From Rugalucina vietnamica (Eukaryota > Mollusca > Bivalvia > Lucinida > Lucinidae), in the NCBI GenBank assembly GCA_964017185.1, contig OZ024875.1:44164486-44228485 (forward strand): a DNA stretch of 64,000 bases. The letters are read 5' to 3'. Positions 22,027 to 32,800 of this stretch are shown piece by piece. The position numbers and the translations under genes are program-made. Under the pieces are notes generated by a model. The model was given only the letters and a program-made list of their open reading frames with translations. It was not told where the DNA came from and made no database searches. The stretch's first letter is position 1, and every line of letters starts with the position of its first letter.

Positions 22027-22105
22027 TATACCCCTGCAAACCCCAGTTCTTCTATGTAAAAGTGGGGTTCAAGGGGGTATACTTTTCATGGACATGTTTT
22101 CCTGA
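21915..22105. repeat. Family W copy with a 53-base A run
   Basis: 'tagattgtgggtacacg' faces 'tcacaatctatg', followed by 'ttggagc', a poly-A run (about 21971-22023), and the W tail 'tatacccctgcaaacccc'. The A run has expanded at the 'gcaaaaataag' site. Confidence 0.65.
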
Positions 22106-22315
22106 TGTCACACAATCATCTGATATTTCAGATGAGATCATCCAGGTCTCTGATAGTGAAAAGTTCTGTTGATAGTGGTGGTTTTTTGGTTTTAATTTCA
22201 CTTTTAAAGTCATGGAATACATAATAAAAGCAAAAAAAAAGGGGGATGCCAATTTCAATCATCTCTTACTCTTAACATTTTGAACAATTTTATCGTAGTC
22301 CGCATACATTCGACT

Positions 22316-22316
<1 letters not shown>

Positions 22317-22349
<33 letters not shown>
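22317..22349. repeat. (AT)n microsatellite
   Basis: About 15 uninterrupted TA units. Confidence 0.9.
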
Positions 22350-22350
<1 letters not shown>

Positions 22351-22531
22351 CATGCATTTTTGTTCTGAACGATCAATTTGTAATACTTTTTAAAATGATA
22401 AATGTGAATGTTTATGGAGAATAACAAGTAAGCCAATACTTTGTGAGGTTTTCTTTATAAGAATGAATTAACGTTTTTAAATCACAGTCCAAAAATAAGA
22501 CATGTTAGTAATAAATCGAATTCAAACTATA

Positions 22532-22765
22532 TGAGCCGCCGCATGAGAAAACCAACAATTTGCATATGCGAAAACAAAGGTGCAGACCAGCTTCGCGGTA
22601 CGTGACCGCGAAGCTGATCAGTGCCTTTATTTTCGCTACACAGTTCAATCCCTCTTCTTCTTAAATCCGAAATTTCAATTTTCTAGCCTGCTTCTGTGAT
22701 TGTAAAGGCTGGTTTGTGTTCGACCATCGTCGGAACCCAAATTCAATTTGGTTGGTTTTCTCATG
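22532..22765. mobile_element. MITE family H, full copy
   Basis: Terminus 'gagccgccgcatgagaaaac', the central 'cagcttcgcggtacgtgacc' hairpin, the 'ttcttaaatccgaaatttca' block and a closing 'ggttttctcatg'. It lies 350 bp past the stop codon of the receptor gene at 23116. Confidence 0.8.
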
Positions 22766-22897
22766 TACATGCTCATATCATGTTGTCCTTCCTTGCAGAA
22801 GCTACAAAATTGTAGCTACAAGCCAGGGTATCGCACAAAATGATTTAACACCTGAATATAACCAACGAAAAAAAACAACAACAGTTTTTACAACTGA

Positions 22898-23056
22898 GCC
22901 ATGCGCGGATCTCGGGGGGTGGGGGTGGGGGGTCCAAATTCCCAGAAGGGGTCTGACGGAAAATTTCAAGATGGCAAAAATTAATAATCTGGCAATTCCA
23001 GGTGGGGGGTCCGGACCCCCTGCCCCCCCCCCCCCCCCGTCTGGATCCGCCCATGT
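22898..23056. mobile_element. MITE family G, second copy
   Basis: It is an inverted copy of the element at 5853-6011: 'catgcgcggatctcgg' to 'gtctggatccgcccatg', sharing 'caaattcccagaaggggtct'. G and C homopolymers near the ends differ in length. Confidence 0.75.
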
Positions 23057-23115
23057 GAGCAACTGTGTTTGTGTGACTCACTATCATTATCATACTATGT
23101 TTGGTCTTCACCAGA

Positions 23116-24426
23116 TTATATATAGTTTGACTCAATGTCTTGAACTTCACAATTCTTTTGTGTCTTTTCACAATTGCCATTCTGCGTAAAATCAGTTTCA
23201 CCAATTTTAAACTGAATTTCTTTATCATCTCTGTTACCATTCCCATCTTTCTGATTCTGATTCTCGGCCATATATGCTTCGATGTCCTTCACTAGACATA
23301 TACTGACTCTTCTCCTTGGTTCTCGTTTCCTCTTTATAACGACCTCAATACTGTCCTCCATTTCTGGGATAGTTGCCATCGTTCCTTCCGCCTTATCCTT
23401 CTTTTTAGGATCTTTCTCATTTGTTACGTCCGATTCACTATTCATGTCCAAGGAAGTAACTGACAGACGCGCTGCTATGATGAAATCACTTCCGGATAGC
23501 CTAGATTTCAATTTAAACTCGTGTATTTTTACTTTCTTTTGGAACTTTTTCTTCCAGGCTTCTCTGATACGTTTGAAGCTCAACACACGTCGCGTTCGTC
23601 TGTCCATAACAAAGACCATGGTGATAACCCCACCGTCGAGAGGATCGGTTAAACTGTGCATCAGAACAAGTGGAAATACATAGGCGTCGTGGCCATGTGA
23701 GCCATGAATAGCGTTCTGAATCCGGTTGATTGTAGGGAATAAAATAACGAGAAAGTAAGCTATTGGATACACTCTCAATGTTCGAACGGCTTCCTTGATC
23801 ACCCTGTGTCGCGCGCTGTATTCCGAGTCATATGTCCCTACGACGGATGTTTCATTCTGACGTAGTTTGTATGTTATCAACACGATTGACACGAAGATGA
23901 ATACTTCTGAAACGATTGACCAAATGTACCAGGTGCCAAAACGCCACTCCCAAGTGTTTTTGAGCCAACACCATGCACCTGCTGGGGCATAGGCATTATC
24001 TGCGAAAGGAGCTGCTGCAAGAACCACAGGGAATAACCAACAGAATATTGAGATCTGCACTTCATAGTTGGCCAGTCGTTTTGCAGTCATCACTTGAAAC
24101 AGTAGATTGATTATTATAGCTAATATCCATAAAAGTATGACCCAGGCCACAAACTGCATCAGAGCGCCCTGGATTATGCATAAAAGGGAGGGCTCAGAAA
24201 CGATATCAACCATGATATAGCTGAAGGCCTGCAGCAGCGTCCCCATGCTCAAATGAATAATCATCCTCTGAGTGAACTCCTTGTATTTGTCAAACAGCCA
24301 GATAATGAAAATTGTAAACACGCACCCCACGATGGAGAGCGAAGCGGATATCCGTTTGCAATTCAATAACCACGTGCATTTTTCTGGGTAGCCGGGAAAC
24401 ATCTCACAAGTATCTCCGCTAGACAT
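23116..24426 (-). CDS. Intronless seven-transmembrane receptor, cyclic-AMP-receptor-like (class E type)
   Basis: 436 residues. Hydrophobic segments lie near 27-45, 54-76, 83-110, 123-141, 163-186, 219-240 and 249-273, followed by a long charged tail (about 275-436) rich in Lys and Glu with Arg-Arg-x-Ser type sites. The segment PAGAWCW (148-154) before TM5 matches the G.WCW signature of slime-mould cAMP-receptor-like and GPR157-like proteins, as does the early KR.SASLSI.G start of TM1. Expected role: plasma-membrane G-protein-coupled receptor; the ligand is unknown. It is transcribed away from a homologous gene at 26618-28021. A single uninterrupted exon suggests origin by retroposition or long-standing intron loss. 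Family assignment is by motif, not by search. Confidence 0.85.
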   Translation of the reverse strand: MSSGDTCEMFPGYPEKCTWLLNCKRISASLSIVGCVFTIFIIWLFDKYKEFTQRMIIHLSMGTLLQAFSYIMVDIVSEPSLLCIIQGALMQFVAWVILLWILAIIINLLFQVMTAKRLANYEVQISIFCWLFPVVLAAAPFADNAYAPAGAWCWLKNTWEWRFGTWYIWSIVSEVFIFVSIVLITYKLRQNETSVVGTYDSEYSARHRVIKEAVRTLRVYPIAYFLVILFPTINRIQNAIHGSHGHDAYVFPLVLMHSLTDPLDGGVITMVFVMDRRTRRVLSFKRIREAWKKKFQKKVKIHEFKLKSRLSGSDFIIAARLSVTSLDMNSESDVTNEKDPKKKDKAEGTMATIPEMEDSIEVVIKRKREPRRRVSICLVKDIEAYMAENQNQKDGNGNRDDKEIQFKIGETDFTQNGNCEKTQKNCEVQDIESNYI

Positions 24427-25049
24427 TTCGCACTACTGTAGAATGTCACACATTTTATATGTTACATATTACGTTTTTTTTTAATCTTCTATTATCAATT
24501 CTACTTTCTGAACATATTAACTGACCAATTAATGTTTAATTACGATCGAGTTCACAAGTATTATCCACTCAGTTTTCGTCATTGTTTCTATCGCGTACAA
24601 ACATGAATGACTGCTTCCACACACATAGAGCTATTCTTAGACCACAACGTGATCATTTCCATCCCGCAAGTCATTTCATAAAATTTGCAATGCCTAAAAT
24701 CAGTATTATTTGTTTCAATAACACTCGTAATAGTGAATCACCATCAAGTCTCTGTCTGTCATGAAACAATGTTTTGCTGTATCATTTGCGGTAATTCAAT
24801 GCCAAAGTTTAAAGGACCACCATTACTTAATCAAAAATACTGGTCATCTAAAATTTCAAGTAATTGATCCGTTCGATTTTATATAATGCACTGCTGATAC
24901 AAAAAGTAAGATTAGTGTAATCGATGACTATAAACCGGGGCAATTTGGACAAAATTTTGCCATCACCAACTAGTCACAATACAAGCAGATCCCGCAAAGC
25001 AAGACAGTAGAATGAAAATGTAGTAGGAAATAAAAGGGGCAATATTTTG

Positions 25050-25165
25050 CCAAATCTATAGGGCCGCCGAAGAGGCTTAAGTAGCCGAAACCGCGGTATG
25101 GCCCATCCCCTTTCTCATTAATATATTCACTGCTCTGAAAGGATCTCAGTTTTATTTTTATTTAC
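25050..25165. repeat. Dispersed repeat family R
   Basis: It shares 'cttaagtagccgaaaccgcg' and 'cactgctct.aaaggatctc' with copies at 41740-41875, 47990-48310 and (inverted) 49200-49300. Confidence 0.7.
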
Positions 25166-25619
25166 CAATTTCTGTAGTGGTTCTATATTCTTTATTGCCA
25201 TGAATTTTGATATTTAAAACGAAGGCATCAACTTGGACTTAAATCTACACTCATGTGTATACTATTGTGAATAGTAACAAATCGTTGTCCAAAGCATAAT
25301 GTTTGCTTTTTGTACTGAATATGCGTTTCAATACAACTGAAATAAAATACTGTAGTAGACAACGGTTCAATGTCGCATACATTCTTTTGCGCAGTTTTGT
25401 CGGGTATCAATGCATGAGAGGGGTCGTTCTATCGCACTTTGCCCGTTGACCTATGGATGAAAGGAGACATTGATCTGAGCATGTGTGATCAGCGTTTAAA
25501 TTGAAACTTTTTTGTGTTATACATCTACCTATGGCTTTATTAACGCTTGATTTGAAACGTGATTGATTTATCAAGCATATGACCGCAAATGACGCGAAAA
25601 TTAATCATGCGCATAAACT

Positions 25620-25990
25620 TAGGCACACTTGCGCATAGATATAGTAGTCTCACACTTGAACGTCTTATCCAACCTGAGGGCCTATCACGCACTAACAGTT
25701 GAATCTACGACATGCTACGATTTGGCACGGGTTATAAGTCGCCGCTTGACTTGCGAGTTGCCACGAGTTCAGTTGAAAAAAAAGAAAGAAACAGTCACGC
25801 ACTCACGAGTTGAACCTACGGGTTAGCTCAAATCATAACTCGCCGCTTGTCACGCGAGTTATAATGTACTACAAGTTCTTCATGACATCAATACGACATA
25901 CATGGTAAGTCGTTGAAACTCGCGGATACTCGTAGGAATGCCGTAGTAAACTCGCGAGAAGTCATCTTGAATATCGTAGCATATTGGTGG
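25620..25990. repeat. Coding-free segment with repeated CTCGCGAG-type words
   Basis: 'cgggttataagtcgccgctt' and 'catcataactcgccgcttgtc' are diverged repeats. 'cgcgag', 'gagttgaa', 'aactcgc' and 'cacgag' recur in both orientations. Its texture resembles the ACGG segment at 19.6-20.5 kb. Boundaries are unclear. Confidence 0.45.
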
Positions 25991-26617
25991 TTTGATTTTG
26001 GGTTATTCACAACTGAGTATGTCATGCAGTAATAGTCAAATTACCATACATGTAAGGATGACTTTTGCAACTTTTAACACGAATGTTAAATGTATACTAG
26101 ACAAAAGTACGAAACTAAATTCGAGTGTGCTTGAATTAGTCAGATTAAGCATCCAGGCAATCTGTTATTGTTTTGGTAAAATTTTACTTGCACTAATTCT
26201 CTAATCCATTAACAATTTGCAGTCGCTGCTGGGCCAAAGCGTCATATCAATGGCTGTGGATTATTATTTGTGGACATCAGATATGATTCACTAAGTATTG
26301 TCCATAATGTTCATTTCTTACGATCAAATTACCTGGTAAATGTACAATTCACGTTTCGGATGACAGTTTAATGTTACATGATTTGGATGAAAATCTACTA
26401 CATGTAAAACAAAAATGAATTTAATGGATTCCTTAAAATTAACTATTGACTTGAGGCAGTTCTAAGTGTCTTGTTCTTAAAAGTTGAATGTTAATTGTGT
26501 AAACTATACATGAATGTTTGGAGCTGAAAGTTGCAGACTTCTGCTAGCTATCATAAACTAACATCGGCTGGAATTATTATACTGAACTCTTCGATGACAG
26601 ACTTATGAGGCAGCAAA

Positions 26618-28021
26618 ATGATGAATCAAGTGACTTTGCCAACGATAAAAAATGTTACAAATGAAACAAGTATAGAGAATAAGACCACTATTTGCTCCCT
26701 GTATTCGTCCATGGAAGGAGATTATTGCGGAGCTTTGATTTACTGTGAACGTGTATCTGCCTCATTGTCAATATTTGGCTGTATAGTTACACTCGCGATT
26801 TTACTGTTTTATAAACGATACATGGAATACAGTCAGCGATTAATATTGAATCTCTGTGTAGCAGCCCTCTTGGAAGCCATCTGCTTTTATTTTGTTAACA
26901 AGGATTCAACGGTACTCATTGAAACAGACGGTCAGTCGACAACAATCTGCATTCTTCAAGCAGCATGGATGCTTTACTGTTTATGGGCCGTGCTTCTTTG
27001 GACACTTTTTATCGCCGTTAACTTGCTGTTGAACATTGTTTGGTCTAAATCATTGAAAAAGTATGAACTCGTGCTATCGTTTCTGTGTTGGGCAATACCA
27101 GGAATTATCGTCAGTATCCCTTTCTTTTTCGACGAGTATCAGACCGGAAGTACCCTTTATTCACCTTCCGGTCCCTGGTGTTGGGTAAACGATGACTACC
27201 TATTGTGGAAAATAGGATTGTGGTACGCATGGGCCTTCATATCTTTCGTTGGACTATTTGTGTTGATCGTGTACAAAAACTGCAAACGAGGAGTAACCTC
27301 AGCAGAGGGCGCACTTTACTTTAGCTTCAAATGGCAAACGCCGGTTGTTATTCACGATATTCATATCATAAGGGCACACCACGCTATTTTCTTCTTCTTG
27401 ATACTGGTGCTATTTCCATTCATAAATGATATATATTACGCTATTCATCATGAATACGTATTTTCTCTAGTTCTCTTAGAGGCGCTGTCAGTTCCATTTG
27501 TGGGCGGAGCAATAACGGTGTCATTTATGATTGACAAAAGCACTCGCTATGTGCTCCACCCAAAGGTCATCTCGGAGATTCTACGAAGGCGCTTTAAAGT
27601 CATAGAAGAGCTATTTCGGGAAGAAAGAACCACATCTTGTGACACTTTCATGATTGATATATTCGCTTCACAAGCATCCGGCGAAGCTTCGAGTCGGGAG
27701 AGCACGGCTAGCCATTATTTTGAAAGGCACGGGAATGCAGAGCTACTGGACATACTCAAAGACGAAATCAGCGATTTGCGACAAATGGACAATGCAAACC
27801 CAGGTGTAACAATGCGGAATAAAACCCCAGAAACTGTGCAGGGGGAAACCCCAGAAAGTCCCAATAAAATCACTGTCCAAGTGTTCGATATGTTTGATAT
27901 AAGACAAGTAGACAGCCAGGGTGTACGGCCTGTTCTAGAAAGACATAGGAGCAGAACTAGTGCATTTGGAAGCAATTTTGACGGAACCAAGTTACATTAT
28001 ATAGAGGAAAGTAATTGCTAA
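26618..28021 (+). CDS. Intronless seven-transmembrane receptor, cyclic-AMP-receptor-like (class E type)
   Basis: 467 residues, starting MMNQVTLPTI. The extracellular N terminus has three N-glycosylation sequons (NVT, NET, NKT; residues 12-24). Transmembrane segments lie near 47-64, 73-94, 109-139, 150-171, 196-219, 253-275 and 280-304. PSGPWCW (183-189) mirrors PAGAWCW in the divergent neighbour, as do CERVSASLSIFGC in TM1 and GGAITVSFMIDKSTR after TM7 (neighbour: GGVITMVFVMDRRTR). The cytoplasmic tail (about 305-467) is Ser/Thr- and Glu-rich and differs from the neighbour's. Two adjacent Met codons open the frame and either could serve. Probably a duplicate of the 23116-24426 gene. Ligand unknown. 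Confidence 0.86.
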   Translation: MMNQVTLPTIKNVTNETSIENKTTICSLYSSMEGDYCGALIYCERVSASLSIFGCIVTLAILLFYKRYMEYSQRLILNLCVAALLEAICFYFVNKDSTVLIETDGQSTTICILQAAWMLYCLWAVLLWTLFIAVNLLLNIVWSKSLKKYELVLSFLCWAIPGIIVSIPFFFDEYQTGSTLYSPSGPWCWVNDDYLLWKIGLWYAWAFISFVGLFVLIVYKNCKRGVTSAEGALYFSFKWQTPVVIHDIHIIRAHHAIFFFLILVLFPFINDIYYAIHHEYVFSLVLLEALSVPFVGGAITVSFMIDKSTRYVLHPKVISEILRRRFKVIEELFREERTTSCDTFMIDIFASQASGEASSRESTASHYFERHGNAELLDILKDEISDLRQMDNANPGVTMRNKTPETVQGETPESPNKITVQVFDMFDIRQVDSQGVRPVLERHRSRTSAFGSNFDGTKLHYIEESNC

Positions 28022-28307
28022 GACCTTCGACAATGAAGAACTTGATACACAGAATATTTTTTTCAGTTTTTTTTTCAGGCATTTAAAAGAATGTTAAACT
28101 TCAGCTCATTATAAACAGTGATAATATAAATGAACAGATATGCGAGGGCTGCCCCGAATAAAACTTTCCGGACCTACCACGTATTGAATCTAGTGTTCGG
28201 ATATAAAAGCCTGAAGGACATGGCAACGAATGCCAGCTTTGTATTTAACTTAAACTTTATCCAAACTGTGGACAAGTAGATATATCGCATCAGGAAAACA
28301 TTTCCGT
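28022..28307. other. 3' flank of the receptor gene
   Basis: An AATAAA at about 28157 is a candidate polyadenylation signal for the receptor mRNA. No other feature is seen. Confidence 0.4.
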
Positions 28308-28515
28308 GAAACGTATACCCCCGCAAACCCCGCTTTTATATAGAAAATCTGGGGTTTGTAGGGGTATACCTTATTTTCTCATTTTTAATCCAAAACATAC
28401 ATTGTGGGTACTCGTTAGAACCGCCTCCGCCAGGCGGTTCTAACGTGTACCCATAATCAATGTTTTGAGCAAAAATAAGAAAAATATCAAATTTTTTGAA
28501 GCTAAAAATTTTCAT
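28308..28515. repeat. Family W copy
   Basis: The W tail 'tatacccccgcaaaccccgc' is followed by the palindrome 'cattgtgggtactcgttaga' / 'tctaacgtgtacccataatc', centred on 'ccgcctccgccaggcgg'. Confidence 0.75.
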
Positions 28516-28800
28516 TTTTTTTAGGGTAAAAAAATCTCTGTATATTGCATGGGCGTGTTTTCGTAATGGTACTTGTTTCTAATATTACAGTAAACACGTA
28601 CAGGGATCTAAAATAATACGATATAAACGTTGTACACATGTCATGATTATATGGGTTTGTCAATACAGTCCATGGAATGCGAAACTTGAGTATTTATTTC
28701 ATTTTTATGACATTGATACAGTAGCAAAATTTGATAAATGATCTTCCATGTATATACAATTATGAGGCCAGCCATTATGATACGACAGTCCAAATTACAT

Positions 28801-29040
28801 AATTGAGCCGCATCGTGAGAAAACCGGATTTGGCCTATGCGAAAACAAAGACGCAGATTAGGTTCGCAGTTACTGCGAAGCTGATCAGCGCCTTTGTTTT
28901 CGCTACACGGCTAGTATTGTTTCTCCTCTTCTTAAATCCGAAATTTCAAGCTTCTAGCCTGCTTCTGTGACTGTACAGGTCGGTTTGTGTCAGGTCTGGT
29001 CGGAAACCCCGAAGACCGGTTTTCTTGCGTCACGGCTCAT
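28801..29040. mobile_element. MITE family H, full copy
   Basis: It spans 'tgagccgcatcgtgagaaaa' to 'ggttttcttgcgtcacggctca', with the paired 'ttcgcagttactgcgaa' centre and the 'cttcttaaatccgaaatttc' block. Confidence 0.85.
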
Positions 29041-29227
29041 ATCAAGTACATGCATGTCTTGATCTCACATTGAAGAGTGGAAATTATTGAAATGTAACAA
29101 CACACCAACACGTCCAAAACCCATTAAGAATATTTTTCACGAGCTCTAAGTGATACTGGTTCTGTTTGTCCCATTAAAATATGTTAAAGGGTTTAACCAA
29201 CCAATAATAAGCGTCGACGAAAGTGTT

Positions 29228-29471
29228 TTTTTTTTTTTAAATCCAGTTTTACGTCCCTTTCAAGATTATTTCAGTTCATATGAGACGGGCCAATCAGTAG
29301 GTGGGGCGGAAACGGGAGAACCCCGAGAAAAACCACCTGACACACCCGCAAGCAGAACTTGGCTTGTCTCACATGTGGTCAGAGTGGTGCTCGAACCCAC
29401 ACCAGACACAGCGGTGAGATGATCGAGTGATTAAGAAACTGCGCTCTTAACCGCTCGGCCACGTGGCCGCC
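29228..29471 (-). mobile_element. tRNA-derived SINE (Ser/Leu-type head), minus copy
   Basis: On the minus strand it starts 'ccacgtggccgagcggttaa' (A box TGGCCGAGCGG) and has B box GGTTCGAGCAC. It continues with 'gacaagccaagttctgcttg' and 'cttgaaagggacgtaaaact' and ends in an A-rich tail (T-run at 29228 on the plus strand). About 92% like the copy at 32343 by eye. It lies just past the ITIH stop codon. Confidence 0.88.
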
Positions 29472-29588
29472 CGAAAGTTTTTCAGTCCCTCTCATAATGA
29501 GAGAATCATCATCTCGAATATCAAGTATTCAAATATTTTAACTGTCGTTTGGATGTTGCTGTGACATTCAGCTATAAATCATCAACAT

Positions 29589-29875
29589 TCACACATCTAA
29601 GAGCCCATTTACTTCAAACTGATTAATGTTTCCAAAAAGAAAGAAGTAAAACTTCTGGTGCACCATCCAGCACTGTTCTTTTACGTTTTCCACCATCTCC
29701 GGGCGATCCACGAGGTTTGCCCGGAATACGTGTCGTGTAGATGGCGCTTTGTCGACGCCATCTTGTTTGACATGTGCAGTGCCAGTCTTTATTTGAAATT
29801 TTGCCATGGCTTTACCAGAGTCGCTGTGCCACTGCCTCTTCATGTGTATGTGTCTGTGTCCGTTCACAAATTGCC
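29589..29875 (-). CDS. ITIH: ITIH exon 18 (last) with stop codon
   Basis: After acceptor 'ttgtag' it encodes [20 protein letters not shown] and then 74 more residues ending VNGLLDV and a stop at 29589. It completes the LLGQF motif of the ITIH C-terminal domain. The terminal part contains one Cys ([16 protein letters not shown]). Confidence 0.92.
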
Positions 29876-32800
29876 CTACAAAATCATGTTCAGAGTAAGA
29901 CACAATAGGACTTAAGTAGAGATTTGCAGTCAAATTTTGTTTTGACATTAACCTTTCAGTCTCCAATTAGGTAAATGTATAAAAGAAAGCTGTCAAAAAT
30001 CAGTATGAACATTATAGCGAATTTTATTGTTGTTTCTTTCTTTCTCTCTAAAATAACAGGCATAAATACAAACAGAGACACAGGCAGGCACACAGAAACC
30101 TCAACAATTACCTAGGAGTCCCACTGTCTGTCGACTGAATTCATCCTCATTCCTAATATACATGTTGAAGTAATCAACGTCCGGATTCTTTCTGTTCGAT
30201 CTGAAGTGTCGCTCAATAACAATCTCAGGACCGAATTGAAACCTGATTACAAAAGGAACAGCGATGCAAACAATTAATGTAAGAGCAGCAGTTGCGTAAT
30301 ACAATGCTAATATTAAGTATTTCCGGATGATTCAAACGATTTATGAAATCATTCATACTGTGATTCCGATGATAAAGTTTCTGATTTCAACAAGTGTAGA
30401 AGTAAGATATAGGTTGTGTCTAGCATGAAAAAGTACAAATAGGCAAAGATCAGGAAAGTGCGCAATCAGAAAAAGACTCCCACTCCAAAAACCAAGGTGG
30501 GAAAACATTTTAAACGATTTTAAAAGACAAACCTAATAATAATCCTATGATTCTTCTTATTGATCACGAAGTCATTTCCACCGAAATGTTTCTCCATATC
30601 GTGGTTCCAGGGGTACATTTTGGTATCGTACAGCACGGCCTCAGGTGTCAGGACGATGTGATGGTGCTTTGTCTGAACAGCTATTCGACCAATGAAGGTC
30701 TTCTTTGTTCCATGTTTGTTAAGCTTATCCGAAGTAACGACTTCAGTGTTTATAATGATATCTGTAAAAGATGTAGCAATTCTCTTTAGACCGCCTTCCC
30801 CATTCTTATTAGGCTTAAATAAATGGATGGCTGGACCTTCGACCACGCTGAGGTGAAACCAGTAAATGAACATTACGAACATTTGTTAGACATTACACGG
30901 AAAATTTATCCCTCTCAGCAAAAGATCACTTTTATTTATTACACTCTAAATTTCACTGCTCTTTGAATTAAGGTCACCTGCATTGTCAAAATGCGTCCAT
31001 CCTTTCAAATACACGAAAAACCACGAGCGTAAAAATAACGCGACAACAGCCTCTTATAAATGACTGGTACATCCAGTCACACATGAGAGCTAAGGGTATT
31101 TCGACAAGAACTCTGTCGAATGAGCGTTTAGCAATTTTACACATACAATTTGCAAGAAAACATGATTGACCCATTCTCTTTAAGCTATACTAGACCTCTG
31201 AAGCCCATAGAAGATGGATATATCCGAACAGCGATGGCCTTAAGATTAACTCATTTAAGCCTGGCGTCCTTTATATGGGACATAGGCAAACAGTATAGCC
31301 CCAGATGGGACGCCGCAGAACGCGGCGGCCCCTCTTGGGCTATTCTGTTTGCTTACAGGAATTTCATCGAAAAAATGGAATAAAATTTTAAAATCACACC
31401 TGAAGCCCCTAAAACTTAAAGTGGACTCACCCAAATGATAATAATGGGAAAATCTAATCGTCATAAACGGGTTAAATGAACTCACGGTTGACAGGATCAT
31501 TCAGGACGTTGTAAACCTTGTTGTCTGTAGTTGGTAGGTCAAAGCAGATCGGATGTTCCACACCCCGCACTCGAAGCATATAATGGGGATCGCCACCTGT
31601 CAACACCGTTGTTAAGGTGCGTTAATACACTGTACATGGTGTTGTTTAACGAAAGTCATGTGATGTGCATTAACTGATTCTGACATAACAATTTACAGCA
31701 GAGAAGTTATCAACGCACTCATGTATGTGTGTTATCGTAAAAACACTTTTACAGCGTTGCGAGTTGCGAATCTAGTCGTGCACTGCCTTATACGTGCACC
31801 TGCATCGCAAGGCACATACGGTATTATAGCAAATAAAACAATTTGGTACATTTTATCAAGACATAACAAAGTATTCAAGAGGTATGAGTAGCTCACCGCC
31901 GCCACCACCATAACCACCACCACCGCCGCCGCCTCCTCCTCCTCGCCGTCGCCCTGAACTAGTGGGTCTAGTCTTCCCACTTCCTGCTGAACCTGTAATG
32001 AAACAGAAGACAAGGTGAGCTGATGTTTGATAGATATGTACAAGTGCGTTAAACACTTACATTTACATTCATTCCTTCGTGACACAGAAAATTTACAAAG
32101 AAGGATCCTTTGTACAAGAGCAGTGATCATATGTATGAGAAAAAAAGTTGATAATACTGTGGTTTCGGTTATTAAAAGCCTTGTCAGTGAACCTATTAAA
32201 GTAACAAAAGGAGTCAGAATGGTTATTGGTAATTTGTTCTTAGATGTACGAGGACAGTCAACACAAAAATGGCATGGTAACATCGTAATACACCCTCGTA
32301 ATTGACAAATATTTTTAAACCCATCTCAGACACTATGTTACAGCGGCCCCCGTGGCCGAGCGGTTAAGAGCGATGTTTCTTAATCACCCGATCATCTCAA
32401 CGCTGTGTCTGGTGTGGGTTCGAGCCCCGCTCTGGCCCCATGTGAGACAAGCCAAGTTCTGCTTGCGGGTGTGCCAGGTGGTTTTTCTCGGGGTTCTCCC
32501 GTTTTCGCCCACCTACTGATTGGCCCGTCTCATATGAGCTGAAATAATCTTGAAAGGGACGTAAAACTGAATTAAAAAAAAAGATGTCACCAGTGGTCAC
32601 AAATGAAGAGCAAGCTGACCATCCATTCACAATATCGTAGTCATCAACCAAGAAACAAAAACTGTCTAGCTAAACATGGGAGCTGCCAAACAATAGTAGA
32701 TATGTTCAACAATTTAAACCAGTTTATAACGCTCGGTAAATGACTCACAGCAACATTCGTGTTATTGATCGTTTTTTTGTGTATGATATAACGATTAAAA

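Larger units (their letters stand above)
24427..26617. promoter_or_regulatory. Shared 2.2-kb intergenic region between divergent receptor genes
   Basis: Both receptor genes start outward from this region, so it must hold both promoters or one shared control region (inference from layout). It contains a family R repeat at about 25050-25165 and a CTCGCGAG-word segment at 25620-25990. No TATA box could be chosen with confidence. Confidence 0.45.

Noticed and set aside
22845..23246. A glycine-rich minus-strand protein
   Set aside because: It is produced by the G/C runs of MITE family G and overlaps the receptor's tail in another frame.
31732..32283. A 183-codon minus-strand protein
   Set aside because: It overlaps ITIH exon 14 in another frame and lacks any motif.
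32343..32430. A functional tRNA-Ser/Leu gene
   Set aside because: A and B boxes are present, but no acceptor stem closes. The sequence continues into a 150-bp body with an A tail, and a second copy has the same body: it is a SINE.
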